Counted from the first letter of the stretch, positions 46,721 to 57,544 are shown. The stretch: DNA of 64,000 nucleotides from Oryza sativa Japonica Group (GCF_034140825.1 NC_089039.1:28780501-28844500); one strand, 5' to 3'. The notes: generated from the sequence alone by a model not told the origin. Numbers and translations: made by a program.

Positions 46721-49610
46721 ACAATGTGATCGATTTTGATGAACCAGATTAAAAAGTTGTAATAATATTGCATTTAGTCTGAGAGAGCAACATGTTGGTT
46801 TTCGAATTAATAATAAAATGTCGTTTCTAGTTCATTGGCAATGTGTGAATGTTGAAAATGGATCCTTTGAAGTACCATAACTGCTATTTAACGCAGATGT
46901 GTTCCTATATGCCCTTAGCACACACTTTTAATTTCCAAATGTAAGTTTTCACATGAATGTGTGAGATGAAAGTGTTTCGAATGGAAGTTCTCAAACAAAA
47001 GTTATTTGGATGAACATTTTCAGATGAAAGTGTGTGCTGAAAACACAGCTGCTCTAGATAGCAATCCCCACGACTAACATGTGTTTTCCGGCCTACATAC
47101 CAGTGAGTGCTACTTCACCAATAGTAATTCAGAGGATCCCATTTCATCAATGTTACTCCTAATCGATCTTTTGGGTAAGAATTAAGTGTTAGGTCCTGAT
47201 CTTTCGAAATCAAAATAGAGATATTGCACCAAGACTCGTGGGATGGCTTCACTATTTCATTTAATTTCAACAAATTTCGTTGCCAAAAATTTGGAGCTCC
47301 CCTAGATGAAATTGCCCAAATTTCATGAATCTCACTCAATATTCACAAAATTCATCATCTTGCTAAGGCTCGCATTTTGACACCAAATTGGAAACCCTGC
47401 CTGTAGGACGTCACATGTTGCCTAGGACTTCGATCTCAACCTCACGATGCCATTGGTGTGGGAACTTGGGGGAATTATGAGAGTAGCCATGCATTGGAGA
47501 AGTGGTGCCAAGCGAAGAGAGATCACTGCAGCCTAGCTTACTCTACGGTGGATGCTAAAAACGATCAAAAGACCTTGGTCGCATGGTATCATTGGTGAGG
47601 GTAGATGGAAAAATGCGGGAATAATCATGCATAGAAGATCACTCTTTACCTTACCTGCGGTGGATGTTGGATACGACAAAAGGATCTTGGTTGCGCAATG
47701 CGTTGGCGAGGACCTGTCAAAATTACGAGAGTACCCATGAATGGTAGACGTGGTGCCAAGTGGAGTGATGTCACTCTAGCCTATCTTACTCTACGGTGGA
47801 TGCTGAAAACAACCAAAAAGTGAGTTGTTTTTTCTCCCACCAATTTGGGCCGTGAGCCAGTGACTAGTATCATTGTCTCATATAGTCACGTCCCTGGCGC
47901 AAGTAGTCTAAAGAATATGATCGATTTGGATTAACCATATTAAGTTGTAATGCATGTTGTCTGAGTAACATGTTGTTCTCCAAATTATAATAAAATGTAG
48001 TTTCCGTTCATTCGTGTGGGTGAATGGAGGACATGGATCCTCTACATTACTACTGGTGCAGTCACACTCATTGACCGATGCTTTTAATTCAGAGGATCCC
48101 CATGTGTGAATGTCGCTCCTGATTGATCTCTCCTTTTGGTAGGAATTAAATGTTAGATCGGTAATCTTTAAAAAGAATCCTTTAAAATAGATAGTGTATT
48201 GGGACTTACACGTTGAGATCACAAATTTATCTGATTTTAATCAAATTCCATTTCCAAAAATTCAGATTTCCTCAAAATGAAACAAATTGGATTTCACAAA
48301 TCTCGTCTGAAATTCATGAGCTTTTGCATCTTGCTAAGGATCGCATTTCAACCCTAAAATGAAAATGAAATCTACTCATCATGCAACACATAAGAGTGGG
48401 CCTTGATCTTAGCCACACGGTGTTGTCAGTGAGGTGCACGGGAATTGTGAGAGTAGCCATGAATTTAAGATGTGGTGCCAATGGGAGTAAGGTCATTCCA
48501 ACCTAGCTTAATCACTGGTTAATGTTGAAAACAACCAAAAGACCTTCTTCACATGGTGTAGTTGGTCATGATGCATGCAAAATTATGAGAATAATCATGA
48601 ATGGAAATAGGATGCTAGTCAAAGTGAGATCACTCTACCTAACTCTGTGGTGGATGCTGGATATGACCAAAAGATCTCACTCACACAATGCGTTGGTGAG
48701 GGCTCGTGGGAATTGTGAGAGTAGTCATGAATGGGAGACATGGTGTGGAGCACAATGCGATCAATTTAGACGAAGCGGATTAAAGTTGTAATGCGTTTTG
48801 AGTAACATGATGTACTTCGAATTATAATAGAATGCTATTCCGGTTCAGTAGTACTTATTAACTACAACTGGTAATCCAAAAAAAATTCCCATTGGTGAAT
48901 GTTAATCTCTTCTTGGTAATAATAAAAAAAATAGATCGATAATCTTTAAAAAGAATCCTTTAAAATAAGTATTGCAGACTTATAGGTTGGGTTCACAATT
49001 TTGTTTGATTTTCATCAAATTCCATTGCAAAAGAAACCATATTTCCTCAAAATGAAATAAATTGGATTTCACAAATATCGCTCAAAATTCATAAAATTTT
49101 GCATCTTGCTAAGGATCACATTTTGACCCTAAAATGAAATTGGGAACCTACTCGTCATGCAACACCTAAGAGTGGCCTTGATCTTAGCCACATGGTGCCA
49201 TTAGTGAGGCGCATGGGAATTGTGAGAGTAGCCATGAATTTAGGATGTGGTACCAATTGGAGTAAGGTCACTCCAACCTAGCCTAACAATGGTCAATGTT
49301 GAAAACAACCACAAGACCTTGGTCGCATGGTGTCGTTGGTCATGACGCATGAAAAATTGTGAAGAGTAATCATGAATGGAGATAGGATGCCGACTAGAGT
49401 AAGGTCACTCTACCTAACTCTGTGGTGGATGCTCAATATGACCAAAAGATCTCGGTCATACAGTGTGTTGGTGAGGGCTTTTGGGAATTGCGATAGTAGT
49501 CATGAATGAGAGACATGGTGCCGAGCACAGTGAAATGTCGTTCATCTCACTTGTGTGGTGGATGCCGAAAACAACAAAAATAGTTTTTTTTCCTTCTACT
49601 GATTTAGTCC
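46721..49610. repeat. Three tandem copies of the GRAS-gene 3' flank
   Basis: The 3' untranslated segment beginning near 46721 (ACAATGTGATCGATTTTGA) with its AATAAA signal (46812-46817) recurs at about 47912 and 48752. Each copy then repeats the same downstream blocks: TTCAGAGGATCCC, GAATTAA(G/A)TGTTAG, CATCTTGCTAAGG, CACATGGTG-like and GGTGGATGCTG-AAAAC. Units are about 1190, 840 and 850 bp, and the third fades near 49610. Each unit also has an internal repeat of the GATGCTGAAAACAACCAAAAG block. No open frame longer than about 90 codons lies within. Confidence 0.85.
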
Positions 49611-49844
49611 ATGTTGGACTATGTGAGATAGGTTAATACTTGGTATCTCAATTGGATAGGTCAATATTTCAGCCTATCCGCTCGCACTCTTAGATGAGAG
49701 GGCAGAGATGCCTAAAGTATGCATGACAGTGTTGCCTGGTTCTTGATTTGTACTAGTGTCATACTGACCTACCTATTGTACCATCTTTCTTTCTTGATTA
49801 GGACAAGGATTGTACGGATGTGTCTTAAATGGTTCTCCATCTTA

Positions 49845-49982
49845 CTCCCTCCATCCCATAAAAATCAATCTAGAATAGGATGTGACGTTTCCTAGTACAA
49901 TGAATTTGGATAGAGATCCTAGTACAATGAATGTACTAGAAAAGGTTACATAACATGTTTGTTTATTTTGAGACGGAGGAAG
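49845..49982. mobile_element. Stowaway-type MITE (138 bp)
   Basis: TA at 49843-49844 and 49983-49984. The termini are CTCCCTCCATCCCATAAA and the inverted TTTTGAGACGGAGGAAG. The interior carries a short duplication of TCCTAGTACAATGAAT. Confidence 0.85.
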
Positions 49983-49984
49983 TA

Positions 49985-50310
49985 TATCTTTGGCTCACAA
50001 TAGCATATATTTAAAGTCAATAAACGAATGTGTCTTGAATGGATCTCTATATTGTGTCTTCGGCTCACTTTTTTTTTTTGAGGATTTATGTCTTTGGCTT
50101 GGCTCACAATAGCACATAATTAAAAGTCAAGAAACGGATGTGTCTTGAATGGATTTCTATCTTGTGTCTTTGGCTCACAATAGCATATATATTTAAAAGT
50201 CAATAAACAGATGTGTCTTGATCTCTCTATGTTGTCTTTGGCTCACTTTTTTTTTTAGATTTATGTCTTTGGCTCACAATAGCATATATATTTAAAAGCC
50301 AATAACGGTC
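49985..50310. repeat. Short tandem repeat, four copies of a TTTGGCTCACAATAGCA block
   Basis: The block CTTTGGCTCACAATAGCA plus TTTAAAAGTCAATAAAC recurs near 49990, 50094, 50168 and 50268. The alternate spacer GTCTTTGGCTCACTTTTTTT occurs near 50057 and 50235. Non-coding. Confidence 0.75.
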
Positions 50311-50831
50311 ATATATTTAAAATTCCGACTATCAACATTAAATTTGTTGTCAATTTTTGGAATATATACTGTCTTTCCTTTTTCAGCACTCTGTTATTGA
50401 CTATGATGGTCTATTTGATAACTCCTTTCATCTGATTTTCTTATTTGCCTAATCTGGTAATTTTACCGTAACAGGTGTCTACTGGAAGAATTGTGATCTT
50501 TAAGGCCTGTTTTGGCGGCCCATGATTCCTAGCCTTTCCACGATGATGGGCTCCCAAAGCAGGCCCAAAAAAAAGAGACCTGAAAGACCAGAAATCCAGA
50601 ATAGAGGTTTTCAGTTTTTCCAAGTTCCAAGTCTCTCTGCATCTGTTTCAGTTCCTTTGCAGATGAACCCCAGTGATTCTAACATACGAAAATGATTCAC
50701 GTAAAAAAGATATTCTTACAAACTTTTGACACGCGGTTAAAAATATGTACGAGCAAATCACCGATTGGACGGCATCCAATCCAACGGCAAGAGAATCAAA
50801 TCATGGTGCCACCAGAAATGAAGCTTCAGGT
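50311..50831. other. Spacer
   Basis: No gene or repeat recognised in this interval. Confidence 0.4.
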
Positions 50832-51168
50832 GGTGTTTGGAACTTTGGATTCCATGGACTTAAATTTAGTCTATATATTTGACACTAATTTAGAGTATTA
50901 AATATAGACTACTTACAAAACTAATTATATAAATGAAAGCTAATTCGCGAGACAAATTTTTTAAGCCTAATTAATCCGTAAGTAGAGAATGTTTACTATA
51001 GCATCATATAGGCTAATCATGGATTAATTAGGGTAAATAGATTCGTCTCGTGAATTAGTACAAGATTATATATGAGTTTTATTAATAGTTTACGTTTAAT
51101 ATTTATAATTAGTGTCTAAATATTCGATGTGATAGTGACTTATAAATTTTAGTCTCATCTAAACAGGG
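50832..51168. mobile_element. MITE, copy 1 of the TTTACTATAGCATCA family
   Basis: The ends GGTGTTTGG and (inverted) CCCTGTTTAGATG flank an interior with GCGAGACAAATTTTTTAAGC, CCTAATTAATCCG, TTTACTATAGCATCA and GATTCGTCTCG. The same order occurs at 56289-56631 and 58912-59240. This is one of the commonest rice MITE types. I do not assign a superfamily. Confidence 0.7.
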
Positions 51169-51531
51169 TCTCCCTAGCCTCAAAGAATCACCGTTGATTA
51201 GCTTTCTCACTTAAAATATCATGCGACGAAGCTGTGCCTGTTTCAGCGCGGAATTCCCTCGAACAGTTTGTGCGCGTGATTGTGTCCAGCGAGGGGTTTT
51301 TACCTAATTGCCTTCCCTTGGCTTCCAGTGTGCCGCCGTGTTGGGAACTCCCATCTACGAAAGCAGAGTTGACACTGAGTTGAGGTAATTGTAGTCTGCA
51401 GAGAGAGAGAGAAAAAAAAAACGTCGATTTCCAAGTTGGCATGCGACGAATGGCGATACGAGTTCTTCCTAGGTTGTTGGCGACTTGGTGGCTCGTACAG
51501 CTCACCCTCCTGAAACGAATTAGGACTTGTT

Positions 51532-51831
51532 CGGTTGCGCCCGAATTCAATCCGAGCCGGAATGACAACTAAGAAAGAAATTTATGTAGATACAATAACA
51601 GATCAGAATTTATTCTGGACCGGGAATCAATTTACTTATGATAGGGACAATAAGATATTAGAAATCAATCCAATAAGTCAAGAAGTGTGGAACTAATCTG
51701 GATGTTTTATTATTCCTATCATAAATAAATTAGTTCCCGGCTCAGAATAAATCCAGTCTCTCGTTATATCTATTATAAATTTTTTAATATACATGTTATT
51801 TCCGGCCTAGATTGAATCTGGGTTTAACCGT
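51532..51831. mobile_element. Foldback MITE-like element (about 300 bp)
   Basis: The left terminus CGGTTGCGCCCGAATTCAAT matches the inverted right terminus CGGTTAAACCCAGATTCAAT. The arms continue through GCCGGAA, ATTTATTCTGG and GGGAA.CAATTTA.TTATGATAG blocks on both sides. The terminal inverted repeat is about 110 bp. Non-coding. Confidence 0.7.
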
Positions 51832-52262
51832 AAGAGTCCAAGTGCCAAGCGTGGCGCAAATAGAAAGTCCGGTACATGTCTCGCTCCGGTTGGTATACGA
51901 AGGAACCCGTCCAAGGCAGACTATTTTAGCAGCAGCCAAGTAATTTCCCGGGTTTCCCATGCATCTCCTCTCGTCGCTGTGACTGAGTAATTTCCCCCTT
52001 GCAAAGTTGCAAGCTCGCAAACTGCTAATTACGCTATTTACTGTATGCCAAATATCTAACCACGCCCGCGGGCCCCACCCCACGCCCCCGACGTGCCATA
52101 TGCAACTTTTCACACGCCACAGGTGGTTCCACACGCCAAGCAAAGCAACACGCGCGCGCTTGCTAAGCTAGCACTAAAATCCAGCGTCCACGTCGAGATC
52201 AACAGCCGTGATCTGACCCTCCTCTGCTCACCCAAACAAAAAAAAAAAGGAAAAAAAAACGC
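51832..52262. other. Upstream region of CHLOROPLAST VESICULATION
   Basis: Promoter-side DNA with ACGT-core motifs (GACGTGCC near 52091, CCACGTCGAG near 52188). No other gene. Confidence 0.4.
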
Positions 52263-52269
52263 TATAAAT
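52263..52269 (+). promoter_or_regulatory. TATA box of the CV gene
   Basis: TATAAAT 74 bp before the ATG at 52337, giving a leader of about 40 nt. Confidence 0.65.
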
Positions 52270-52336
52270 CTCGCTTCGAACTGGCCTTTTTCCCATCAAA
52301 ATTGCTGTGCTGCTGCTGCGAGACGTGTCGGCAACC

Positions 52337-52759
52337 ATGGTGGTCTCCTGCCAGCTCAAGCCTGCGCCGGCTCCGGCCGCCGCCAGCAGAGGCGGCGGCG
52401 CGCCTCACCTCCAGCAGCTGCGCCGGGCGTGCGTCGCGGCGGCGGCGGCGTGCGCGGTGCTCGGGACGGCGGGCGGCCCCGGCGAAGGCGCCGTGATGGC
52501 GCGTGCGCCGGAGGCGACGGCGGCGGCGGCGGCGGGGCCGGCGCGGTGGAGCGACCGCCGGCAGTGCCCGCCGTGGCGCGCCAACTCGCTGGAGAACATC
52601 GTGCCGGAGAACCTGCCGCGGCCGTCGGCTCGCCGGAGGTTCAACAGCATCACGGCGGCGGCGGCGGCGGAGAGCGCGCCGCCCCCCGCGTCGGCGTCGC
52701 CCGACGCCGTGCTCCCGTTCTTGGCGCCGCGCTCCGGCATGGGCTGCTTCTCCCTCTAA
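52337..52759 (+). CDS. CV: CHLOROPLAST VESICULATION-like protein, 140 aa
   Basis: A 140-residue single-exon protein. The start ATG at 52337 has a strong context (CAACCATGG). The frame extends upstream to 52307 but without another ATG. The N-terminal half is Ala/Pro-rich with an HLQQLRRACVAAAAACAVLG stretch and looks like a plastid transit or targeting sequence. The conserved part is WSDRRQCPPWRANSLENIVP followed by ENLPRPSARRRF. I recognise this as the diagnostic segment of plant CV proteins, and the gene next to SLRL2 fits the rice CV locus (from memory). In plants CV is induced by stress and senescence and destabilises photosystem and stromal proteins through vesicles that leave the chloroplast. 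The protein ends in GMGCFSL. Confidence 0.82.
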   Translation: MVVSCQLKPAPAPAAASRGGGAPHLQQLRRACVAAAAACAVLGTAGGPGEGAVMARAPEATAAAAAGPARWSDRRQCPPWRANSLENIVPENLPRPSARRRFNSITAAAAAESAPPPASASPDAVLPFLAPRSGMGCFSL

Positions 52760-54205
52760 ACGCGACATACGAATGGTACGTGACACGATCGAGCATGGCA
52801 TTTGTAAAGGGGAAGATTAATTAGATACCCCCAAATTAGTTTAGCAAAATTAGCATAGCCTTGTACTATACGACTACTACGGCCTTGTCATTTGTCGAGG
52901 AAGATGGTAGTATTGGACTATTGGTTATTTATAGGTTCTAGAAGAAATAAATGTTCTTCCCACTTATTAGTAGCCGGGAAATGAAAAATAGATATGGTTC
53001 TATTTGTGATATGTTCCATGTATCTTAATTCTTTGCTTGCAAATAAGCAAATCCTGCAGCTGATCAATATAACTCGCTTATTTGGCCTATGCACAGTTTC
53101 TTAATCTGACCATGTTGCTTTCGAGGAAAAGTAGACAGAGAAAGACACAGCAAGAACTCCAAATGACAGCGAAACCGAAAATTCAGATCAGAAAGGTTCA
53201 GATTTTTAAAGAGCGGTTTGAGCTTGTTTGACATGGCAACATGGCACGATGCGAGCGATTTGGCCAGCGCGTGAGACGTACGGTACTACCACTGCAATTC
53301 TCAGATGAAACGTACAAGTTTTGCTGCTTGGAACTGATCGGCAGTACAAGTGTACAACAAATGAGGTTGGAGTGGAGTACAGGCATGTAGCTGCTCTTGC
53401 CGTTTCGTGTAGTACGACAGTGACCTTGTTCATCTCGCCGAGTGCAGCCATTCTGTCGTATGGGAAAAATCTTTCGTTTGGTTTGGTTTAGTTTTAGTCT
53501 AATTCTACGAAGAAAAAGGTAAGTACTTTGTCAAATTCAGGATTGTTTCTTCTGAAAAGAAAAACAGACAGAGAACCACAGACGTATCTAAAGGTTGCAT
53601 GATTTTTGCTTGTTCTGAAAAAAATTGCCGACTGCATCAGTAATCAAATCTTGCAATTGTAAAAAAATTGGCATAGAACCACAAACGTATCTAAAGGTTG
53701 TGTTTGGTTTGATACTAATTCGGCCTTACCAATTGCTCCGTCCGTCAAAAAGACTTCCGGCCCCATCGTTTGGCTTCATATTTACAGAAAAAAAGTAATT
53801 TGAATAAAACTTACATATACATGTTCTTAACAATCTAAAAACAAAGGTTAAAAAATAAATTTCGATGAAGAAAACCCAAAATCGACTTTGAATTTAAGGT
53901 TGAAAAACAAATTCCCATTTTTTTTACTATGCACCAGTATAAGTCTATTATCTCTAGCTATGCACGTAGACAAGTCTTCCATTCATGATTATGCACCTGA
54001 ATGAACTATTTTTGTGAGGGAGGTAATATTTGATAGCCACGAATAGTACTTGATAAACATTTGGATTGAGGAAAAACTTGTACCAAATTTGTAGAGCTGA
54101 GCCAAATCTACTAGCCAAAATTTACCCAAGATTTAATGCTAACAAAATTTTAATAGTCTAAAATGCTGTTCAAGCTCTTCGTCAGGGCAAGCCCATTTCC
54201 TTTCG
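52760..54205. other. CV 3' flank and spacer
   Basis: After the CV stop there is probable 3' UTR for about 250 bp, then AT-rich DNA. It includes the MITE-like copy 3 at 53755-53925 and two similar stretches containing AACCACA(G/A)ACGTATCTAAAGG (about 53575 and 53678). No gene recognised. Confidence 0.45.
53755..53925. repeat. MITE-like element, copy 3 of the three-copy family (inverted)
   Basis: Reverse complement of the family seen at 4690-4905 and 32718-32893. It begins GGCCCCATCGTTTGGCTTC and contains TTGAATAAAACTTACATATA and GATGAAGAAAACCCAAAATC. Non-coding. Confidence 0.55.
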
Positions 54206-54214
54206 TTTTTGTGC

Positions 54215-55754
54215 GGAATAAGTTCACTTGAGGTCCTTAAACTTGTCAACGAATCCGATTTTCGTCCTTTAACACTAAAACCAGATACAACGAGTCCCTC
54301 AACTATCAAAACCGGTACAAAGCAAGTCCTTCAGCGGTTTCGATGGTGGTTTTGACTGATATAGCGCCTACGTGGCTCTTTTGTTTTGTCCTCGTTCTAC
54401 GTGGCAATGATGTGGCACCGGAAGCAAAATATAAAAAATTAAAATAAAAACAAAAAAGTGAGACCCACATATCAGTTACACACAAGAAAAATAATGGGAC
54501 CCACGTATCAGTGGGTCCCACCCTCCTCTCTATCCACGGACGACGGGAGAGGATGGACCGGCGCCTCCTCTCTCCCTCCCGGCCATCCTTCCTCGCCGGC
54601 CGGCGAGCGCGCGTCGAGAGGGAAAAATGCGGCGGCCGATGAGTGGGGCCGAGACGGTCGCTGGCCGCCGCCCGCTGCGCATCTCTTCCTCCGCAGGGGG
54701 GCGGAGATGGGGCAGGGGGGCGGAGACGGGATGGCCCCATGGATAGCCCGAGCGTGGTGCGCCCAACTTCTTCTTGTTGGCGGCCTCCGCCTCAAGCGGA
54801 TGGACCATGCCGAATCCCTCGAAAGCGTACACAGACACGCCGATGCTGTACAGGATCGCGCTCAGGCCACCGCAGGCGAAGACGAGTGGTGGCTTGGTGA
54901 GCCAGACGGACATGTCCTTCCTGAGAATGACGCCCACGGCGCCGAGGTCAACCACATCGGCGAATATGCTGAGTGGCACGAGGAGCGTCAGCGTCTTGAT
55001 GGAGTTGAGCCTGAGCTTGAGCACCAGCATGGTGTCCACGACGAGCTCGCCTCGTTCACCAATCCCATGGCAAGCAACCCCCAACGAAAAAGCACGAATC
55101 AATCAAAATTCAGAACCACCACCACCCCAAGCGACGACATGCCGATGCTGATTGACTGGATTTCTTCTCCTCTTCTCCGGACGCGACTAGCAAGTACAAA
55201 AACGAATCCGGAGATCTAGCGGAGGAGGAATGCGTGCCGCCGCTCACCGCGTGCTGCCCTTCTCCCGCGACGCCTCGCTCCGAGCGGCCTCCTCTCCGTC
55301 GGCGCGGCACGCGCCGCCGCTCCTCTCTCGTCGGCCGCCCTCTCCGCCGAGTGCCGGTCGCCGGATGCCATCCTCTAAATTAAAAGAAGAAAAAGAATGA
55401 AAAAGAAAAGAAAACGATAACAGAGAAGAGAGGAGTAGGGAGGATGACATATGGGTCCCACGTGGGTCCTCCACCATTTGTTTTTAACTGAAGTGGGTCC
55501 CATATATTTTATTAATTTTTTTTATCAAATTGCCACGTAAGCGCCACGTCAATGCCACGTGGGATGAAAACCTAGTAATTGGAGCGCTACGTAGGCACCA
55601 CGTCAGTCAAAACCGGGGACAATACTGCCGAGAGACCTTTTTGCACGATTTGCACGATTTGGTAAATTGGGGGATGCGTTGTATGTGGTTTTGTGGTGTA
55701 GGGATGAATTTCGAACTCGGCTACAAGTTAAGGGACCTCGAGTGAACTTATTCC
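54215..55754. mobile_element. Pack-MULE carrying a fragment of an amino-acid transporter gene
   Basis: The 1540 bp element is flanked by the 9 bp duplication TTTTTGTGC (54206-54214 and 55755-55763), the Mutator signature. Both ends start GGAATAAGTTCACT(T/C)GAGGTCC and the inverted similarity continues for about 170 bp or more. Between the ends are GC-rich host-derived pieces. On the minus strand about 55050-54790 encodes a stretch resembling vacuolar amino-acid transporters of the AVT3 type (LSIFADVVDLGAVGV, KPPLVFACGGLSAILY, GVSVYAFEGFGMVHPLEAEA, ANKKK). No transposase is present, so it is non-autonomous. An open minus-strand frame (55102-54530, 190 codons) joins the captured piece to unrelated sequence. 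Confidence 0.85.
54790..55050 (-). pseudogene. Captured AVT3-like transporter gene fragment
   Basis: About 85 residues from the middle of a vacuolar/amino-acid-permease-type transporter, lying wholly inside the Pack-MULE. It lacks the rest of the transporter, so it cannot encode a working carrier. Expression could produce a chimeric or antisense transcript (inference). Family assignment is from recognition of the LGAVGV, GVSVYAFEG and LEAEAANKKK motifs. Confidence 0.75.
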
Positions 55755-55763
55755 TTTTTGTGC

Positions 55764-56288
55764 GAGTAAGCGCCTGCCGTTTAACGTTGGTTGAAAATCG
55801 TGCGGTCCAAGGTCTCCATAAGGCCTCTTTCGGCAACGAAAAATAACGGCCCAGTTGCAGCGGACTATATGCGAATGTGCCGGGCCGTTCCAACTTCCAA
55901 ACAAGGCCTCACAGTCGCACGCACAATATGACGGGTCTATTTTGTAGAACTCTAACCGATAAATTTAGTTTCGGGAGTTGGACGTGGAGTGGACTTGTGT
56001 AGTAGCAGCCTAAAACCAGCTTACATCTTTAGTTTATTTTATGATAGCGTCTCACCTAGCACTATTTCTATTTTAGGCGGAGCTGAAATTATTTGGTTAG
56101 ACTTCACCTCAAGAAAGATGGAGCTGGAGCTGTGATAAATAGAGCGACGTGTCAGAGAACAAGAATTTCCGTGTGGAAAATAGTGTGTTTGTCTCAAATT
56201 GTACAGATGGTTCCATGAGTGCACGATCCCAAGGGGGATTCCATGAGCTGTACATTTGCAGCTTGAGAAACTCGTCGACTGGGTTAAA
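55764..56288. other. Spacer
   Basis: No gene or repeat recognised between the Pack-MULE and the MITE at 56289. Confidence 0.4.
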
Positions 56289-56631
56289 GGCTCCGTTTAG
56301 TTAACACGTAAAAATTTTACGCACTATCGCATCGATCGTTTAGTACATGAATGAAGTATTAAATATAATCTAAAAAATAACTAATTCCACAGATTACGAC
56401 TAATTTGCAAGACGAATCTTTTAAATCTAATTGCTCCATGATTTGACAATGTGGTGCTACAATAAATATTTGCTAATGATGGATTAATTAGGCTTAATAA
56501 AGTCGTCTCACGGTTTACCGACAGATTTTATAATTAGTTTTTCTATTAGTGCTCGAACACCCCATACGACACCCTATATAATACCTGACGTGGCACATTA
56601 AAACTTTACACCCCTCAATCTAAACACCCCC
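56289..56631. mobile_element. MITE, copy 2 of the TTTACTATAGCATCA family
   Basis: The left end is GGCTCCGTTTAGTTAAC and the right end is AATCTAAACACCCC. The interior has GCAAGACGAATCTTTTAAAT, GATGGATTAATTAGGC and GTCGTCTCACGG, matching 50832-51168 and 58912-59240. Confidence 0.7.
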
Positions 56632-56973
56632 AAAAAGTTAAGCAGCATCCAAAACTTGCTAGGTCACGACGCATTTCTCGTCAATCGTCAACGATACCCT
56701 ACCCTCCAGCAAGAGACGAGAATGGCGTATGCCTCGCCGACAGATACGCACGGTATCTGCTTCTTCCCGGTGCAACTTTGGCGGCTCTTCTTTTTTTTAC
56801 TCGACCCACCCAGTTCGAACGGTTCAACGCTGACGAGCTACAACTCCCAATCAATGCGCCGTCAAGGAAGAACCCAAATCACAGTCAGATTAGCTTGTGC
56901 TTGATCCAATTATATTGACCACAAATTCTCTCATCTCCAGTCACTAATCTGAATTAACCTTAGCTCTTAGTAC

Positions 56974-56980
56974 TATATAA
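56974..56980 (+). promoter_or_regulatory. TATA box of the gene at 57068
   Basis: TATATAA 88-94 bp before the ATG, giving a leader of about 60 nt that is rich in CAGCAG. Confidence 0.65.
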
Positions 56981-57067
56981 GCATCCATTGCGCAGTACAC
57001 ACCTCAACGCAGCAGCAGCAGTGCAGCACCGGCAGCAACTCGATCGATCAGCAGCAGGATCGCGCGC

Positions 57068-57544
57068 ATGGCGATCAGCCTCGTGTCGCAGCCGCGGCGC
57101 AGCATCCAGATGTACTGGGCGCGGAGGAACTACAGGCGCCTCGGCTCGCCGCCGTCGCGGCACCTCCGCGTGGCGCGCCTCGGCGGCGGCGCTGGCGGCG
57201 CGCGGAGCACGAAGGACGCCGCCGTCCGGCGCGGGCGCCTGTCGTCCTGGAACGCCCGGGCGGCGGCGCGCGCGGTGCTACTGTCGCCGCTGCGGCTGAT
57301 GGCGAGGATCCGGGACGCGTACGTCGACGCGATGCTGGCGCTGGCCGCCGGAGGCGGCGCCGCGCTGTCCAGGTCGCGGTCGCGGAGCTGCGCGGCGACG
57401 GAGGCGGCGGCCGGGCTGCTGGACAGGCGGGTGCCGCGGGCGCGCCTGCAGGGGAGCGGCGGCGACTTCGAGCGGCGGATGATGGAGCACATCTACAACA
57501 TGATCGTCACGCCGGAGCTTCCCGGCGCCGCCGCCAGGGCATAA
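57068..57544 (+). CDS. Small plant-specific protein of unknown function, 158 aa
   Basis: An intronless, very GC-rich frame of 158 codons with a clear TATA box and the ATG context CGCGCATGGCG. The protein is strongly basic (Arg-rich) and Ala/Gly-rich. Two segments look structured: LLSPLRLMARIRDAYVDAML (about residues 74-93) and FERRMMEHIYNMIVTPELPG near the C-terminus. The layout of an SPxRxxxRxRDAYVxxM helix followed by a C-terminal xxxIYNxIV helix recalls a family of small plant proteins without assigned function. I cannot name it. No signal peptide or membrane segment is evident. It is probably a real gene because of the promoter, length and codon use. Confidence 0.72.
   Translation: MAISLVSQPRRSIQMYWARRNYRRLGSPPSRHLRVARLGGGAGGARSTKDAAVRRGRLSSWNARAAARAVLLSPLRLMARIRDAYVDAMLALAAGGGAALSRSRSRSCAATEAAAGLLDRRVPRARLQGSGGDFERRMMEHIYNMIVTPELPGAAARA

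Noticed and set aside
43120-49610. CRISPR-like or satellite-centromere interpretation of the arrays around the GRAS gene
   Set aside because: Units are long, diverged and gene-adjacent in a plant genome. They lack the short constant repeats and unique spacers of CRISPR, and the array is far too small for a centromere.
54458-55219. 253-codon plus-strand frame inside the Pack-MULE
   Set aside because: The recognisable transporter similarity is on the minus strand. The plus frame is its shadow.
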